Positions 31,293 through 42,432 of a DNA stretch of 64,000 nt are shown piece after piece. The stretch is from contig OZ038382.1 in NCBI GenBank assembly GCA_964036045.1, positions 86,351,795 to 86,415,794 on the forward strand, given 5' to 3'. The notes below the pieces were generated by a model. It was not told the origin of the DNA. It saw only the letters and a list, made by a program, of their open reading frames with translations, and ran no database searches. This DNA is from Eutreptiella sp. 'Long Island Sound 2002' (Eukaryota; Euglenozoa; Euglenophyceae; Eutreptiales; Eutreptiaceae). Numbering within the stretch: the first letter of the stretch is position 1; every line of letters starts with the position of its first letter. The position numbers and the translations under genes are program-made.

Positions 31293-32869
31293 TCATTGTA
31301 CAGGTGGTGTGCCTGGGACTGACAGCACGTCAATGTTGTCGTCCACCTCTGCCCCAGCGGCTTCATCTGCCTCTGCCTCTGCCTCTGAGGCTTCCTCTGA
31401 ATCTGAAACAGGACCAGGAACAATAGACAGCAAAGGTGCAGGCATGGAGATGACTGGTGAAGGGCAGGGGAGGTCGACATCATCCACAAATTCTGTCACT
31501 GGCACCTGTGTAAACACCATGTTCGAGCTGCTGAGGATGTGTGTGGTTGTCAAAGGGGATGCAGCCCATTCAGCAAGCCAAGTTACACGGAGCGCCTTCA
31601 TCGTACGCTCGCTGCTATTCAGCTTGGAGTGCTTTGGCAGCAGACCATCGTGGATCTTCAGGCAATGGTCAATGTGGCGAAACCTCAGTCTGTCGCGCAA
31701 CCATGCTCTCATGCCTGGATTGATGACCTGATCGCCAACATTGCTGACATGGCCGCGACGAGCGCGGCCAAAAAAAAAAATTTGAGTGGCCGTGCCACAA
31801 AATAGTATAAGTGGGCCTACTTTATTTCAGCATCGTCAACGCGCTTCAACCCTTCATCGTCGAGATGGCTTCCAACCCAGTGCATGATGATGACACAGGG
31901 GTAATTCTGCGTGACGCCATGATCGCGTGTGTCTTTCGCCACCTCAGTGTCGACCTTGATCATCAGGCGTTTGAACGTGTTGCCAGTCTGACACTTCTCC
32001 TCCGCGTGGTCTTCGTGCATGCAGGATCGCAGGCCGTGAGGCAGATCGAGACGCGCATGGCAGCAACTTGTCTTGCCTCTGTACAACACTTGTAGTACCT
32101 TTACGGTGCCTTCACGGTTGACCACAAGTGTGGCTGTGGCCTGTCCCTTGTCAGCGCTGCTGTAGTGTCTGACCTGTTTTTCTCCGGCTGCATACCCTCC
32201 GCGCAAGTTGGGCGCGTACTGGAGGGGCGTCTCGTCCAGGCCCAACTGCGCCCACGCTTGCAGCAACTGGGGTTCACCTTCAGGGATACACACACCATAC
32301 CTTTGAAGCTGCTCAACGGGGTCCGAGAATTCACGTCTAAATTTGTTGTCGAGCGCTAAGTCAGACACCGTAGAAGGCATTCGCTCCGTCGTGATCTTCT
32401 TGAGACAACCCATCTTGTGCCTGCGACAGAAGTTTGCAGCCCATTGGCGGTCCAAAACAGGGGCAAGACCAGGCCCACGAGACCTCTCGGCGACTTTTCT
32501 TCCAAGCGCCGCAATGGTGTCCAGGTCAAACACGGCAGCCTCATACTTCAGCTCTTTGATGAACTTTCGAATGGTCTCCTCCTCTGTGCGGCTGAGACCT
32601 GAGTTGGTGCCGTATCCTTCCAGTGGCTCACCCTCCTGTACCTTAGCAGCCCAGGTGCGAAGCGTGGTAAGGGGCGGCGCTCCACACCTGTAACGCAGCA
32701 CAAGGTGGTTGTAGTTACCTTCCAGGAACAGTTGCACATAAAGGGACTTTTGCGCCGTCGTCCACTCTAGCCAAGTCCCCGGCGCTGAACTCTTGTATTG
32801 AAGGGCCTTAGACCTGCAGGACACCTTCTTGCTCTGAGCCTCTACGACTACGGCCAGAACGTCGTTCAT
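31293..32869 (-). pseudogene. Element E: pogo/CENP-B-type DDE transposase, broken
   Basis: The minus strand from 32869 to 31817 encodes an N-terminal DNA-binding part with a helix-turn-helix-like start and a CENP-B/Tc5-like segment (AANFCRRHKMGCLKKITTERMP), then the DDE_1-like catalytic start (LGLDETPLQYAPNLRGGYAAG... VLYRGKT). The second catalytic position, normally Asp, reads VIIMHWVGSHLDD, with His where Asp is expected. The frame stops near 31817. A second frame (31712-31293) carries a C-terminal-like part (RFRHIDHCLKIHDG, TWLAEWAAS) and an acidic Ser/Glu tail. Between them are a frameshift, a stop and an A-run (about 31768-31780), and the expected third acidic motif is missing. I could not find terminal inverted repeats or TA duplications by eye. 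Confidence 0.7.
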
Positions 32870-33205
32870 GGACTGGCCTCCCTTTACGAGGAAGTGCTGC
32901 AGGACTCAAGACAGAAAAATTATCAATGTTATTGATCATTATTGTTACTATCATCATTATTACTACTATTATGACCACAGAAGCTCAACAGACCGGATAC
33001 AAAAGCCTCTGTTCTGCTTTCCAAAATTTGACCAAATTTGGAACACATCTGCGCGGTTTTAGTTCGTTGTCGCAGCGGCTTGTAACACATGGCAGTTTCT
33101 ACATGCAGCACTTCAGAACGCCACCCAAAGGAACTACTACAAAACGAACCTTTACGCTTACGAACTATTACCACTCCCTGTATTTGAGCCGATTGTACTG
33201 GCTTG
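32870..33205. other. Spacer with imperfect ATT/ATC microsatellite
   Basis: About 32923-32975 is an imperfect trinucleotide run (ATTATTGTTACTATCATCAT type). The rest is ordinary AT-rich DNA without a supported gene. It separates the transposase from repeat R. Confidence 0.6.
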
Positions 33206-34760
33206 AGCCACCTTCTTAATCCAGTTTTGTGGTAAATGGGCTTTTGAAGGAGATTCTGAGTGGATTTGTCCCCTTTTTCTTTTGGTCGAATCAATGAAAA
33301 TATCGAAATCCGCCATAAATGCTAAGATTTTTTTTTATGAACAAGTTTTGATTATAATGACGATGACGTTCATGTATTGAGATTTATGGCCACTGACACG
33401 TAAAAGCTGCGATGCCACCTTAGCAAGAAGTGGGTTTGTAGCGCAGTGTGCCCTCCAGCCTTAATGTAGTGCACTAAATAGGTAAAGGAAAAAAAAATAA
33501 AAAAACAAGAACCACAAGAGGAGAGGTAGGACCGCCGCACCCGCCCCAAACCCAACCAACCCCCCAACGGCCTGCACACACTCTCTCTCTACAGGGGGAA
33601 AAATGCGCGGTGGGACAAATAGAGAGGTATGTATTTCGCATATCGCATATCACGCATTTCTGCTACACATCTACAGGACCTCTTCTTTTGCTTTTCTTTT
33701 GCTTTTTGGCCACAACCATGCCGACTGACGACGCGAACCAACCCAGGTATGGCACACCCCACAAACCACACACCGCACGCACACACACACACACACACGG
33801 CAACCACACCGCGCACGACCCCCGCACGCCACCCACACCAACACGAAGTGCCACACAGCACACACACACACACCAGGGACAAGGAGAAGGGCACTCCGGG
33901 GCCCACAGCCAGGAGTGGCGAACGGGCCCCCATCACCACAACCGACGGACCCCAGCCAGGAGTGGCAGGGAACCACGCCCGCGGCGCTCGGCCAGGAGTG
34001 GAGAGGGACCAACCACCACAGCCAGCGCCGAACCCCAGCCAGGAGGGGCGGGGCCCCGCAACGGAACCCCTCAGCCAGGAGTGGCAAGGGACCAACCACC
34101 ACCGCACAACGGCGGACCCCAGCCAGGAGTGGCGGGGCACAGCACCCAGGTCCCTCAGCCAGGAGTGGCGGGGGACCCACACCACACACCAACCACACCC
34201 ACACAAACACCAGCGGCAAGCCCCAACCAAAAGAGGCGGGACAACAAACCACAAACCACAGACGACCGGCACACCACACACACGCAACCGCGCACACCAC
34301 CGCGCACGTGGAAGACACACAACCGCCCCACCACCACACCACACCACCAACAACGCGGACACCACAAACACACAACACACAACACAGCACCGCCACCGCG
34401 CGCAGCCACACACACCACAAACACACACAACAAGGGACACCCCCACCCACGAAACACCCCAGCGCAACCGGCAGGCCCCAGCCAGGAGTGGCGGGGAGCC
34501 GCACACCACCACCGCCAGCGGACCCCAGCCAGGAGTGGCGGGGAACCGCACCCGGGACCCTCAGCCAGGAGTGTCTCGGAACACCCACCACCAGCGGCAG
34601 CGAAGCCTAGCCAGGAGTGGCGGGGAGTCGCACACAGGAACCTCCGCCAGGAGTGGCAAGGGACCAGCCACAGCACACACCAGCCACACCCCCACCAACA
34701 CCAGCAACAGCCGGTGGAAGCAAGGACCGGCAACCACACGCCACCAACACACCAACACAC

Positions 34761-34795
<35 letters not shown>

Positions 34796-34837
34796 GCGGA
34801 AAGCACACCCACACCCGCACCACCACCAACACAGACA
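33206..34837 (+). repeat. Repeat R, copy 1 (about 1632 bp)
   Basis: It matches 40796-42432 almost base for base, with small differences in CA-run lengths. It starts in AGCCACNTTCTTAATCCAG, passes an AT-rich 400-bp head, A-runs near 33485, a CTCTCTCTCTACAGG stretch and an ATG in good context (33718, ACAACCATGCC), then turns into C/A-rich DNA with about a dozen GCCAGGAGTGGC motifs. Long frames exist on both strands here because stop codons are rare in such DNA. I do not call them genes, although the frame from 33718 (start MPTDDANQPRYG) is shared by both copies. Copy 2 leads into the long CA-rich tract of element F, so R may be the 5' end of that element. Confidence 0.85.
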
Positions 34838-35420
34838 GGTAGGTAGGTAGGTATCTTCGGGAGCTCGGGATGCCTCCTTTGACATTGCAGCAAGAAGCTC
34901 TTACCAAGGGGACGTCCTGTCCCTCCCACTGCCCTATGTCATGTGCCTCTTGAGCCGCCCCCGCATGTGCTTGGGAAGGCATTGTCGCGGCCAGCCGGTC
35001 CATGTGTCCCAGGTGGGAGGGTGTCCCCACATGTGTCCATGAGTAGGGCCACATGCCCCCTCCTTTGGGCGGCAGCTCTGGGGGCTGCCCAGCCGTGTGG
35101 AGTATCTCTCACCACAAGGGGTATTGCTCCCGCTTGTCTACGGTACGACCGCCTCACCCTTGTGGCTTGAGTTGCGGGGCCGTTCCGCTTGGCAGGCGAC
35201 CCCCTCCTGGACTGTGTACTGGCTCGCCTGTCACCGGTTGCTTCCATGGCTCCGGGTGACGTTTGCCATGGTCCCCGATGCAGCCTGGCCGGGCTTGGAC
35301 CAGTGGCCGTGGAGTACCGCTCCTGCCACTGGCCCGGTGGGTCGGCTGGGTCGCCCCAGTGTGTCCGACCCATGGGGTGTTGGTTCTTCCCTGTCCCTCG
35401 GCCGCCCTACGTGTGTGCAG
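34838..35420. other. Single-copy-looking spacer before the minisatellite
   Basis: It begins with four GTAG units (34838-34854), then GC-rich DNA without recognisable genes or internal repeats. It is the junction between truncated repeat R and the satellite block. Confidence 0.5.
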
Positions 35421-38340
35421 TGTCCTGGGCCACTTGGCTCCTGTTCACCGGTGTGCCCGCTCGGTGCGTTGTGTGGCGTGTGCGGTGTCCTGGGCCACTT
35501 GGCTCCTGTTCACCGGTGTGCCCGCTCGGTGTGTTGTGTTGCGAGTGCGGTGTCCTGGGCCACTTGGCTCCTGTCCACCGGTGTGCCCGCGCGGTGCGTT
35601 GTGTTGCGTGTGCGGTGTCCTGGGCCTCCTGGCTCCTGTTCACCGGTGCGCCCGCTCGGTGTGTTGTTTTGCGTGTGCGGTGTCCTGGGCCTCCTGGCTC
35701 CTGTTCACCGGTGTGCCCGCTCGGTGTGTTGTTTTGCGTGTGCGGTGTCCTGGGCCTCCTGGCTCCTGTTCACCGGTGTGCCCTCTCGGTGTGTTGTGTT
35801 GCGTGTGCGGTGTCCTGGGCCACTTGGCTCCTGTTCACCGGTGCGCCCGCTCAGTGTGTTGTTTTGCGTGTGCGGTGTCCTGGGCCTCCTGGCTCCTGTT
35901 CACCAGTGCGCCCGCTCAGTGTGTTGTTTTGCGTGTGCGGCGTCCTGGGCCTCCTGGCTTCTGTTCACCGGTGCGCCCGCTCGGTGTGTTGTTTTGCGTG
36001 TGCGGCGTCCTGGGCCTCCTGGCTTCTGTTCACCGGTGCGCGCGCTCGGTGTGTTGTTTTGCGTGTGCGATAGCCTCGGCCTCCTGGCTCCTGTTCACCG
36101 GTGCGCCCGCTCGGTGTGCTGTGTTGCGTGTGCGGTGTCCTGGGCCTGCTGGCTCCTGTTCACCGGTGTGCCCGCTCGGTGTGTTGTGTTGCGTGTGCGG
36201 TGTCCTGGGCCACCTGGCTCCTGTTCACCGGTGCGCCCGCTCGGTGTGTTGTTTTGCGTGTGCGGTGTCCTGGGCCTCCTGGCTCCTGTTCACCAGTGTG
36301 CCCGCGCGGTGTGTTGTTTTGCGTGTGCGGTGTCCTGGGCCTCCTGGCTCCTGTTCACCGGTGTGCCCGCGCGGTGTGTTGTTTTGCGTGTGCGGTGTCC
36401 TGGGCCTCCTGGCTCCTGTTCACCGGTGCAACCGCTCGGTGTGTTGTTTTGCCTGTGCGGTGTCCTGGGCCTCCTGGCTCCCGTTCACCGGTGTGCCCGC
36501 TCGGTGTGTTGTTTTGCGTGTGCGGTGTCCTGGGCCACTTGGCTCGTGTTCACCGGTGTGTTCACTTGGTGTGTTATGTTGCGTGTGCGGTGTCCTGGGC
36601 CACTTGGCTCCTGTTCACCGGTGTGCCCGCGCGGTGTGTTGTGTTGCGTGTGCGGTGTCCTTGGCCTCCTGGCTCCTGTTCACCGGTGCGTCCGCTCGGT
36701 GTGTTGTTTTGCGTGTGCGGTGTCCTGGGCCTCCTGGCTCCTGTTCACCGGTTTGCCCGCTCGGTGTGTTGTGTTGCGTGTGCGGTCTCCTGGGCCACTT
36801 GGCTCCTGTTCATCGGTGCGCCTGCTCGGTGTGTTGTTTTGCGTGTGCCCTGTCCTGGGCCTCCTGGCTCCTGTTCACCGGCGCGCCCGCTCGGTGTGTT
36901 GTTTTGCGTGTGCGGCGTCCTGGGCCTCCTGGCTCCTGTTCACCGGTGCGCCCGCTCGGTGTGTTGTTTTGCGTGTGCGGTGTCCTGGGCCTCCTGGCTC
37001 CTGTTCACCGGTGTGCCCGCGCGGTGTGTTGTTTTGCGTGTGCGGTGTCCTGGGCCTCCTGGCTCCTGTTCACCGGTGTGCCTGCTCGGTGTGTTGTTTT
37101 GCGTGTGCGGTGTCCTGGGCCTCCTGGCTCCTGTTCACCGGTGCAACCGCTCGGTGTTTTGTTTTGCGTGTGCGGTGTTCTGGGCCTCCTGGCTCCCGTT
37201 CACCGGTGTGCCCGCTCGGTGTGTTGTTTTGCGTGTGCGGTGTCCTGGGCCACTTGGCTCGTGTTGGCCGGTGTGTTCACTCGGTGTGTTATGCTACGTG
37301 TGCGGTGTCCTGGGCCACTTGGCACCCTGTTCACCAGTGTGCCCGCGCGGTGTGTTGTGTTGCGTGTGCGGTGTCCTTGGCCTCCTGGCTCCTGTTCACC
37401 GGTGCGTCCGCTCGGTGTGTTGTTTTGCGTGTGCGGTGTCCTGGGCCTCCTGGCTCCTGTTCACCGGTGTGCCCGCTCGGTGTGTTGTGTTGCGTGTGCG
37501 GTCTCCTGGGCCACTTGGCTCCTGTTCACCGGTGCGCCTGCTCGGTGTGTTGTTTTGCGTGTGCGGTGTCCTGGGCCTCCTGGCTCCTGTTCACCGGCGC
37601 GCCTGCTCGGTGTGTTGTTTTGCGTGTGCGGCGTCCTGGGCCTCCTGGCTCCTGTTCACCGGTGCGCCCGCTCGGTGTGTTGTTTTGCGTGTGCGGTGTC
37701 CTGGGCCTCCTGGCTCCTGTTCACCGGTGCGCCCGCTCGGTGTGTTGTGTTGCGTTTGCGGTGTCCTGGGCCTCCTTGCTCCTGTTCACCGGTGCGCCCG
37801 CTCGGTGTGTTGTGTTGCGTGTGCGGTGTCCTGGGCCTCCTGGCTCCTGTTCACCGGTGCGCCCGCTCGGTGTGTTGTTTTGCGTGTGTGGTGTCCTGGG
37901 CCTCCTGGCTTGTGTTCACCGGTGCGCCCGCTCGGTGTGTTGTTTTGCGTGTGCGGTGTCCTGGGCCTCCTGGCTCCTGTTCACGGGTGTGCCCGCTCGG
38001 TGTGTTGTGCTGCGTGTGCGGTGTCCTGGGCCACTTGGCTCCTGTTCACCGGTGTGCCCGCGCGGTGTGTTGTGTTGCGTGAGCGGTGTCCTGTGCCTCC
38101 TGGCTCCTGTTCACCGGTGCACCCGCTCGGTGTGTTGTGTTGCGTGTGCGGTGTCCTGGGCCTCCTGGCTCCTGTTCACCGGTGCGCCCGCCCGGTGTGT
38201 TGTGTCGCGTGTGCGGTGTCCTGGGCCTCCTTGCTCCTGTTCACCCGTGTGCCCGCTCGGTGGGTTGTGTTGTGTGTACGGTGTCCTCGGCCGCTTTTCA
38301 CCGGTGTGTTCGCTCTGTGTGTTGTGCTTTGGGTTGTGCG
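35421..38340 (+). repeat. 65-bp minisatellite, about 45 units
   Basis: Units start TGTCCTGGGC and contain CACCGGTG and CTCGGTGTGTTG. Starts at 35421, 35486, 35551, 35616 and so on are exactly 65 bp apart, with one extra base near 37327. Variants recur at fixed positions (CACTTGGCTC or CTCCTGGCTC, GTGTGCC or GTGCGCC, GTTTTGCG or GTGTTGCG). 65 is not a multiple of three, so each reading frame cycles through all three unit translations. The unit lacks stop codons in all three, giving overlapping open frames of up to 1758 codons across this block. These are by-products of the repeat, not supported genes. Confidence 0.95.
36426..37855 (+). repeat. Higher-order duplication of 11 minisatellite units (715 bp)
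   Basis: Marker variants line up 715 bp (11 x 65) apart: GTGCAACCGC at 36426 and 37141, the GTGTTCACTT/GTGTTCACTC variant, TGTCCTTGGCC, GTGCGTCCGC and TCTCCTGGGCC. The order is the same in both blocks, so 11 units were copied as a block, after which each copy took a few changes. Confidence 0.8.
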
Positions 38341-38378
38341 TGGTGTGTTGCTGTGTGGGGCGTCGCTGCGGGGCGCTG

Positions 38379-38585
38379 ACTCGTCCATCCGGACGGCGGC
38401 TGTTCGTAGCCGGCAGGGGCTGGGTACCCTCCGGGCGCACACTCGTCCATCCGGACGGCGGCTGTTCGCAGCCGGCAGGGGCTGGGTACCCTCCGGGCGC
38501 GCACTCGTCCATCCGGACGGCGGCTGTTCGTAGCCGGCAGGGGCTGGGTACCCTCCGGGCGCGCACTCGTCCATCCGGACGGCGG
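38379..38585 (+). repeat. 62-bp tandem repeat, about 3.3 units
   Basis: TCGTCCATCCGGACGGCGG starts at 38381, 38443, 38505 and 38567. The unit contains TCCGGA, GGTACC and GCCGGC sites. Units are almost identical, differing at one or two positions. Confidence 0.92.
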
Positions 38586-38675
38586 CTGGCGTGCGTGTGC
38601 TTACTCTTTGTGGCCGGGCTGTGGTGGCCCCCCTCTTCCTCGCTGCTGTCGCCGTTCCTGGTTGCGTTGCGCTCC

Positions 38676-39187
38676 TTTTTTTTTTTTTTTTTTTTCTTCT
38701 CCTTTCGCGCGCCCCCGTTCCCTCCGGCTTTCTCCGGTTTCCGGCCCCGGGTGCCCTGGGCCTTGGCGCTGTGTTTTGGTTGGTTTTCCTCGCCTCTCGC
38801 TGCCCGGCTCTCCGTGCGCTCTCGCCTCGTTTTTGTCCCCCGCTTGGCCGTTGGCTGCTTCCCGCTGGTTCCTGGCCCCCCCCCTGCCTCCCCTTTTGTG
38901 TCTCGCGGTTTTGGTTGCTCCTGCTTGGTGCCTTGGTGTTTTTTTTTTTTCCTTCTTCTTCCTCCGTGCGCCCCCGTTGTCTCCGGCTTTCTCTGGTTTC
39001 CGGCCCCGGGTGCCCTGGGCCGCGGCGCTGTGCGTTGTTTGCTTTGTTGGCCTTCCGCTTCTCGGCTCTCCGTGCGCTTTCCCCTCTTTCGTGCTTTCCG
39101 CCTGGCCGTTGGCTGCTCCCTGGTGGTTGCTGCACCCCCCACCCCCCTTTGTGTCTCGCGGTTTTCGTCGCTGCCGCTTGGTGCTGT
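38676..39187 (+). repeat. Tandem duplication of about 255 bp, each copy led by a T-run
   Basis: Copy 1 (38676-38938) starts with about 20 T and copy 2 (38939-39187) with 12 T. Both then read CCCCCGTT..CTCCGGCTTTCTC, CGGCCCCGGGTGCCCTGGGC, CTCTCCGTGCGCT and TTTGTGTCTCGCGGTTTT in order. Confidence 0.8.
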
Positions 39188-40260
39188 GTGCCGTGTGTTG
39201 TGCTGTGCGGTGTGTCCCTGGCTGCGGTGCTGCGCCGCGCTGCTGCGCGTTGTGTCGCCCGGTGTTGTGCTGTCGTGTGCTGTGTTGCCTTGTTGCGCCT
39301 GTTTGGTGCCGCTGCTTGTTGCGCCGTGCCCTCTGGCGCTGCTCGTCGCCCTGGGGCCCTGTGCTCTGCGGCGCTGTGTTTTGCGGTGTTCCCCCGCGCT
39401 GTGTGCTCTGTGCTGTGTGTGTTATATCGTGGCGCGGTGGTGCGTGCTGTTGTTCGCCGCTCTGCTTTGTGCTGTGTGTGTCCCGGGGTGCTGTGCTGTG
39501 CGTTCCCTGTCCTCTCAGCTCTGTGCGGTGCTGTGCTTCGCTGTGCTGGTGCGCTCGCGTTCTGCTGTTCGTGTGGTGCGTGCTGTTGCTGGCGCCTGGT
39601 GCTGTGGTGCGCTGCTGTGTGTTGTGCTGTTTCCTTTGGTGTGCCGTGGTGCAGCGCTGGGTCTGGTGGCCCGTGGTTGTCTGCTGGTGGCGTGTTTCGG
39701 TGTCGGTTTCCCTGTCTGGCCGCGTGGTCTGCTTCCCTGTGGTTGGTGTGGTTTGCTGTGGTGCCCTGCTTTCCTGTGTCGTGTTCTGTGGTGCTGTGCT
39801 GTCGCGTGGTGCATTGCTGTTGTGCTCTGCTGTCGTGTTGTGGTGCTGTTGGGGCTTGCTTTGCCCTCCTGTCACCTGTCGTGCTGTGCTGTGTTGTGCT
39901 GTTGGTTGGCTATGCTGTTTTTTGCCCGGTGGTGGTGTCTGCGTGCTGTGGTGCTCTTTCCCTCGTGCTGTGCGTTCCCTGTCTTCTCTGCTCTGTGCGC
40001 TGCGGTGCCTTGCTGTGCTGGCTGTGGTGCCCTGCTTCCCCGTCTCGTATGCTGTGGCGCTGTGCTGTCGTGTGGTGCTGTGCTGTCGTGCTCTGCTGTC
40101 GCTTTGCGGTGCTGTTTGTGTTTGCTTTGCCCTCCTGCGGCCTGTCTTGCGGCGTCGTGCTGTGCTGTGTTGTGCTGTTGGTTGTTTGTGCTGTTTTTTG
40201 CCCGGTGGTGGCGTTTGTGTGCTGTGGTGCCCTTTCCCTCCCTGCCGGCACGCACAAAAA
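39188..40260 (+). repeat. TG-rich simple-sequence block with an internal 266-bp duplication
   Basis: The plus strand is dominated by GTGCTGTG-like words. About 39760-39995 recurs at about 40027-40245, 266 bp on, with shared blocks such as GCTTTGCCCTCCTG, GTGTTGTGCTGTTGGTTG and TTTTTTGCCCGGTGGTGG. The long open frames on both strands reflect composition. No gene is supported. Confidence 0.75.
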
Positions 40261-40795
40261 AAAACATCAATCATCTGACATGTCACCCCGCGTTGGTGGC
40301 AGTGTCGTGGCTGGCATGCCTTGGTGGTTGCGGTGTGCTGGACTTGACGCCGCGCACGTTCCACCTGCAGTGAAAGGGAGGTGAAAGCGTCGAGGGTGGG
40401 GCACGGGCCGGAGGGGAAGGTACATGGTGAATAAAAGAGGGCGTGAGGGACGAGTACAGGGGCGCGGCGTTCTTCGAAAAAAATCTTTTTCGAGTTTTAC
40501 GCGTTGCTCGCGACGTAGTTTTCTTTACGTAGACGGCGTATTAGACGACGGCAGGGACGGGATTATGTTCCTGTTAGCGTTACGGCGCTTACGGCGCTAT
40601 TTATTTGTCTATTTAAGTTCAAAATATTCCACGTCGTGTTTTAACGCGTTTCGCCGCGCGCTTTTTGCCCTAAGCGTTTTTTATGCTATTTGGCTTTATT
40701 TTCAGCTATTTAGGGAGTTTTTTCGTCTTGTTTTCCTTATCTTTTTATTTTATTCTGGCGCTGAGGTTCGGCGCACGCGACAGACCCGTCCATCC
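40261..40795. other. Mixed spacer before repeat R copy 2
   Basis: It starts with an A8 run, then about 150 bp of balanced DNA, then AT-rich DNA with ACGCG-type words (about 40470-40720). A 133-codon open frame (40424-40825) crosses into repeat R and has no recognisable domain, so I do not call it a gene. Confidence 0.5.
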
Positions 40796-41364
40796 AGCCA
40801 CATTCTTAATCCAGTTTTGTGGTAAATGGGCTTTTGAAGGAGATTCTGAGTGGATTTGTCCCTGTTTTTTTTTGGTCCAATGAATGAAAATATCGAAATG
40901 CGCCATAAATGCTAAGGTTTTTTTTTATGAACGAGTCTTGATTATAATGACGATGACGTTCATGTATTTAGATTTATGGCCACTGACGCGTAAAAGCTGC
41001 GATGCCACCTTAGCAAGAAGTGGGTTCGTAGCGCAGTGTGCCCTCCAGCCTTAATGTAGTGCACTAAATAGGTAAAGGAAAAAAAAAGGAAAAATAAGAA
41101 CCACAAGAGGAGAGGTAGGACCGCCGCACCCGCCCCAAACCCAACCAACCCCCCAACGGCCTGCACACACTCTCTCTCTACAGGGGGAAAAATGCGCGGT
41201 GGGACAAATGGAGAGGTATGTATTTCGCATATCGCATATCACGCATTTCTGCTACACATCTACAGGACCTCTTCTTTTGCTTTTCTTTTGCTTTTTGGCC
41301 ACAACCATGCCGACTGACGACGCGAACCAACCAAGGTATGGCACACCCCTCAAACCACACACCG

Positions 41365-41395
<31 letters not shown>

Positions 41396-42432
41396 GGCAA
41401 CCACACCGCGCACGACCCCCGCACGCCACCCACACCAACACGAAGTGCCACACAGCACACACACACACACCAAGGACAAGGAGAAGGGCACTCCGGGGCC
41501 CACAGCCAGGAGTGGCGAACGGGACCCCATCACCACAACCGGCGGACCCCAGCCAGGAGTGGCAGGGAACCACGCCCGCGGCCCTCAGCCAGGAGTGGCG
41601 AGGGACCAACCACCACACCCGGCGGCGAACCCCAGCCAGGAGGGGCGGGGCCCCGCAACGGAACCCCTCAGCCAGGAGTGGCAAGGGACCAACCACCACC
41701 GCACAACGGCGGACCCCAGCCAGGAGTGGCGGGGCACAGCACCCAGGTCCCTCAGCCAGGAGTGGCGGAGGACCCTCACCACACACCAACCACACCCACA
41801 CGAACACCAGCGGCAAGCCCCAACCAAAAAAGGCGGGACAACAAACCACAAACCACAGACGACCGGCACACCACACACACGCAACCGCGCACACCAGCGC
41901 ACGCGGAAGACACACAACCGCCGCACCACCACACCACACCACCAACAACGCGGACACCACAAACACACAAGACACAACACAGCACGGCCACCGCGCGCAG
42001 CCACACACACCACAAACACACACAACAAGTGACACCCCGACCCACGAAACACCCCAGCGCAACCGGCAGGCCCCAGCCAGGAGTGGCGGTGAGCCACACA
42101 CCACCACCGCCAGCGGACCCCAGCCAGGAGTGGCGGGGAACCGCACCCGGGACCCTCAGCCAGGAGTGTCTCGGAACACCAACCACCACCGGCAGCGAAG
42201 CCTAGCCAGAAGTGGCGGGGAGTCGCACACAGGAACTTCCGCCAGGAGTGGCAAGGGACCAGCCACAGCACACACCAGCCACACCCCCACCAACACCAGC
42301 AACAGCCGGTAGAAGCAAGGACCGGCAACCACACGCCACCAACACACCAACACACCACACACGCACACACACACACACACACAAACACACGCGGAAAGCA
42401 CACCCACACCCGCACCACCACCAACACAGACA
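40796..42432 (+). repeat. Repeat R, copy 2 (about 1637 bp)
   Basis: Copy of 33206-34837 shifted by about 7590 bp. The good-context ATG is at 41307. CA runs are a few units longer than in copy 1. Unlike copy 1, the CA-rich sequence continues on the right without a break, so this may be the intact 5' end of element F. Confidence 0.85.

Noticed and set aside
33589-34591. Long minus-strand frames in repeat R copy 1 and likewise at 41178-42589
   Set aside because: Val/Trp/Cys-rich translations of CA-rich DNA. Several frames are open on both strands at once, as expected where stop codons are rare.
35421-38340. CRISPR-like array
   Set aside because: Units are contiguous with no unique spacers, and the genome is eukaryotic. 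This is a minisatellite.
38111-40364. Minus-strand frames of 300-590 codons rich in Gln, Arg, Thr and His
   Set aside because: Mirror of T- and TG-rich plus-strand simple sequence, with no domain.
35097-40373. A 1758-codon plus-strand open frame and two other frames of 810-939 codons across the minisatellite
   Set aside because: They follow from a 65-bp unit without stops in any frame and continue through low-complexity DNA. No domain, start context or codon pattern supports a gene.
40424-40825. 133-codon frame as a gene
   Set aside because: It crosses the boundary into repeat R, is AT-rich and hydrophobic without a recognisable pattern, and has no counterpart at copy 1.
33206-42432. Repeat R copies as LTRs of one element
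   Set aside because: No TG/CA ends, no PBS after copy 1, no polypurine tract before copy 2, and satellite DNA between them.
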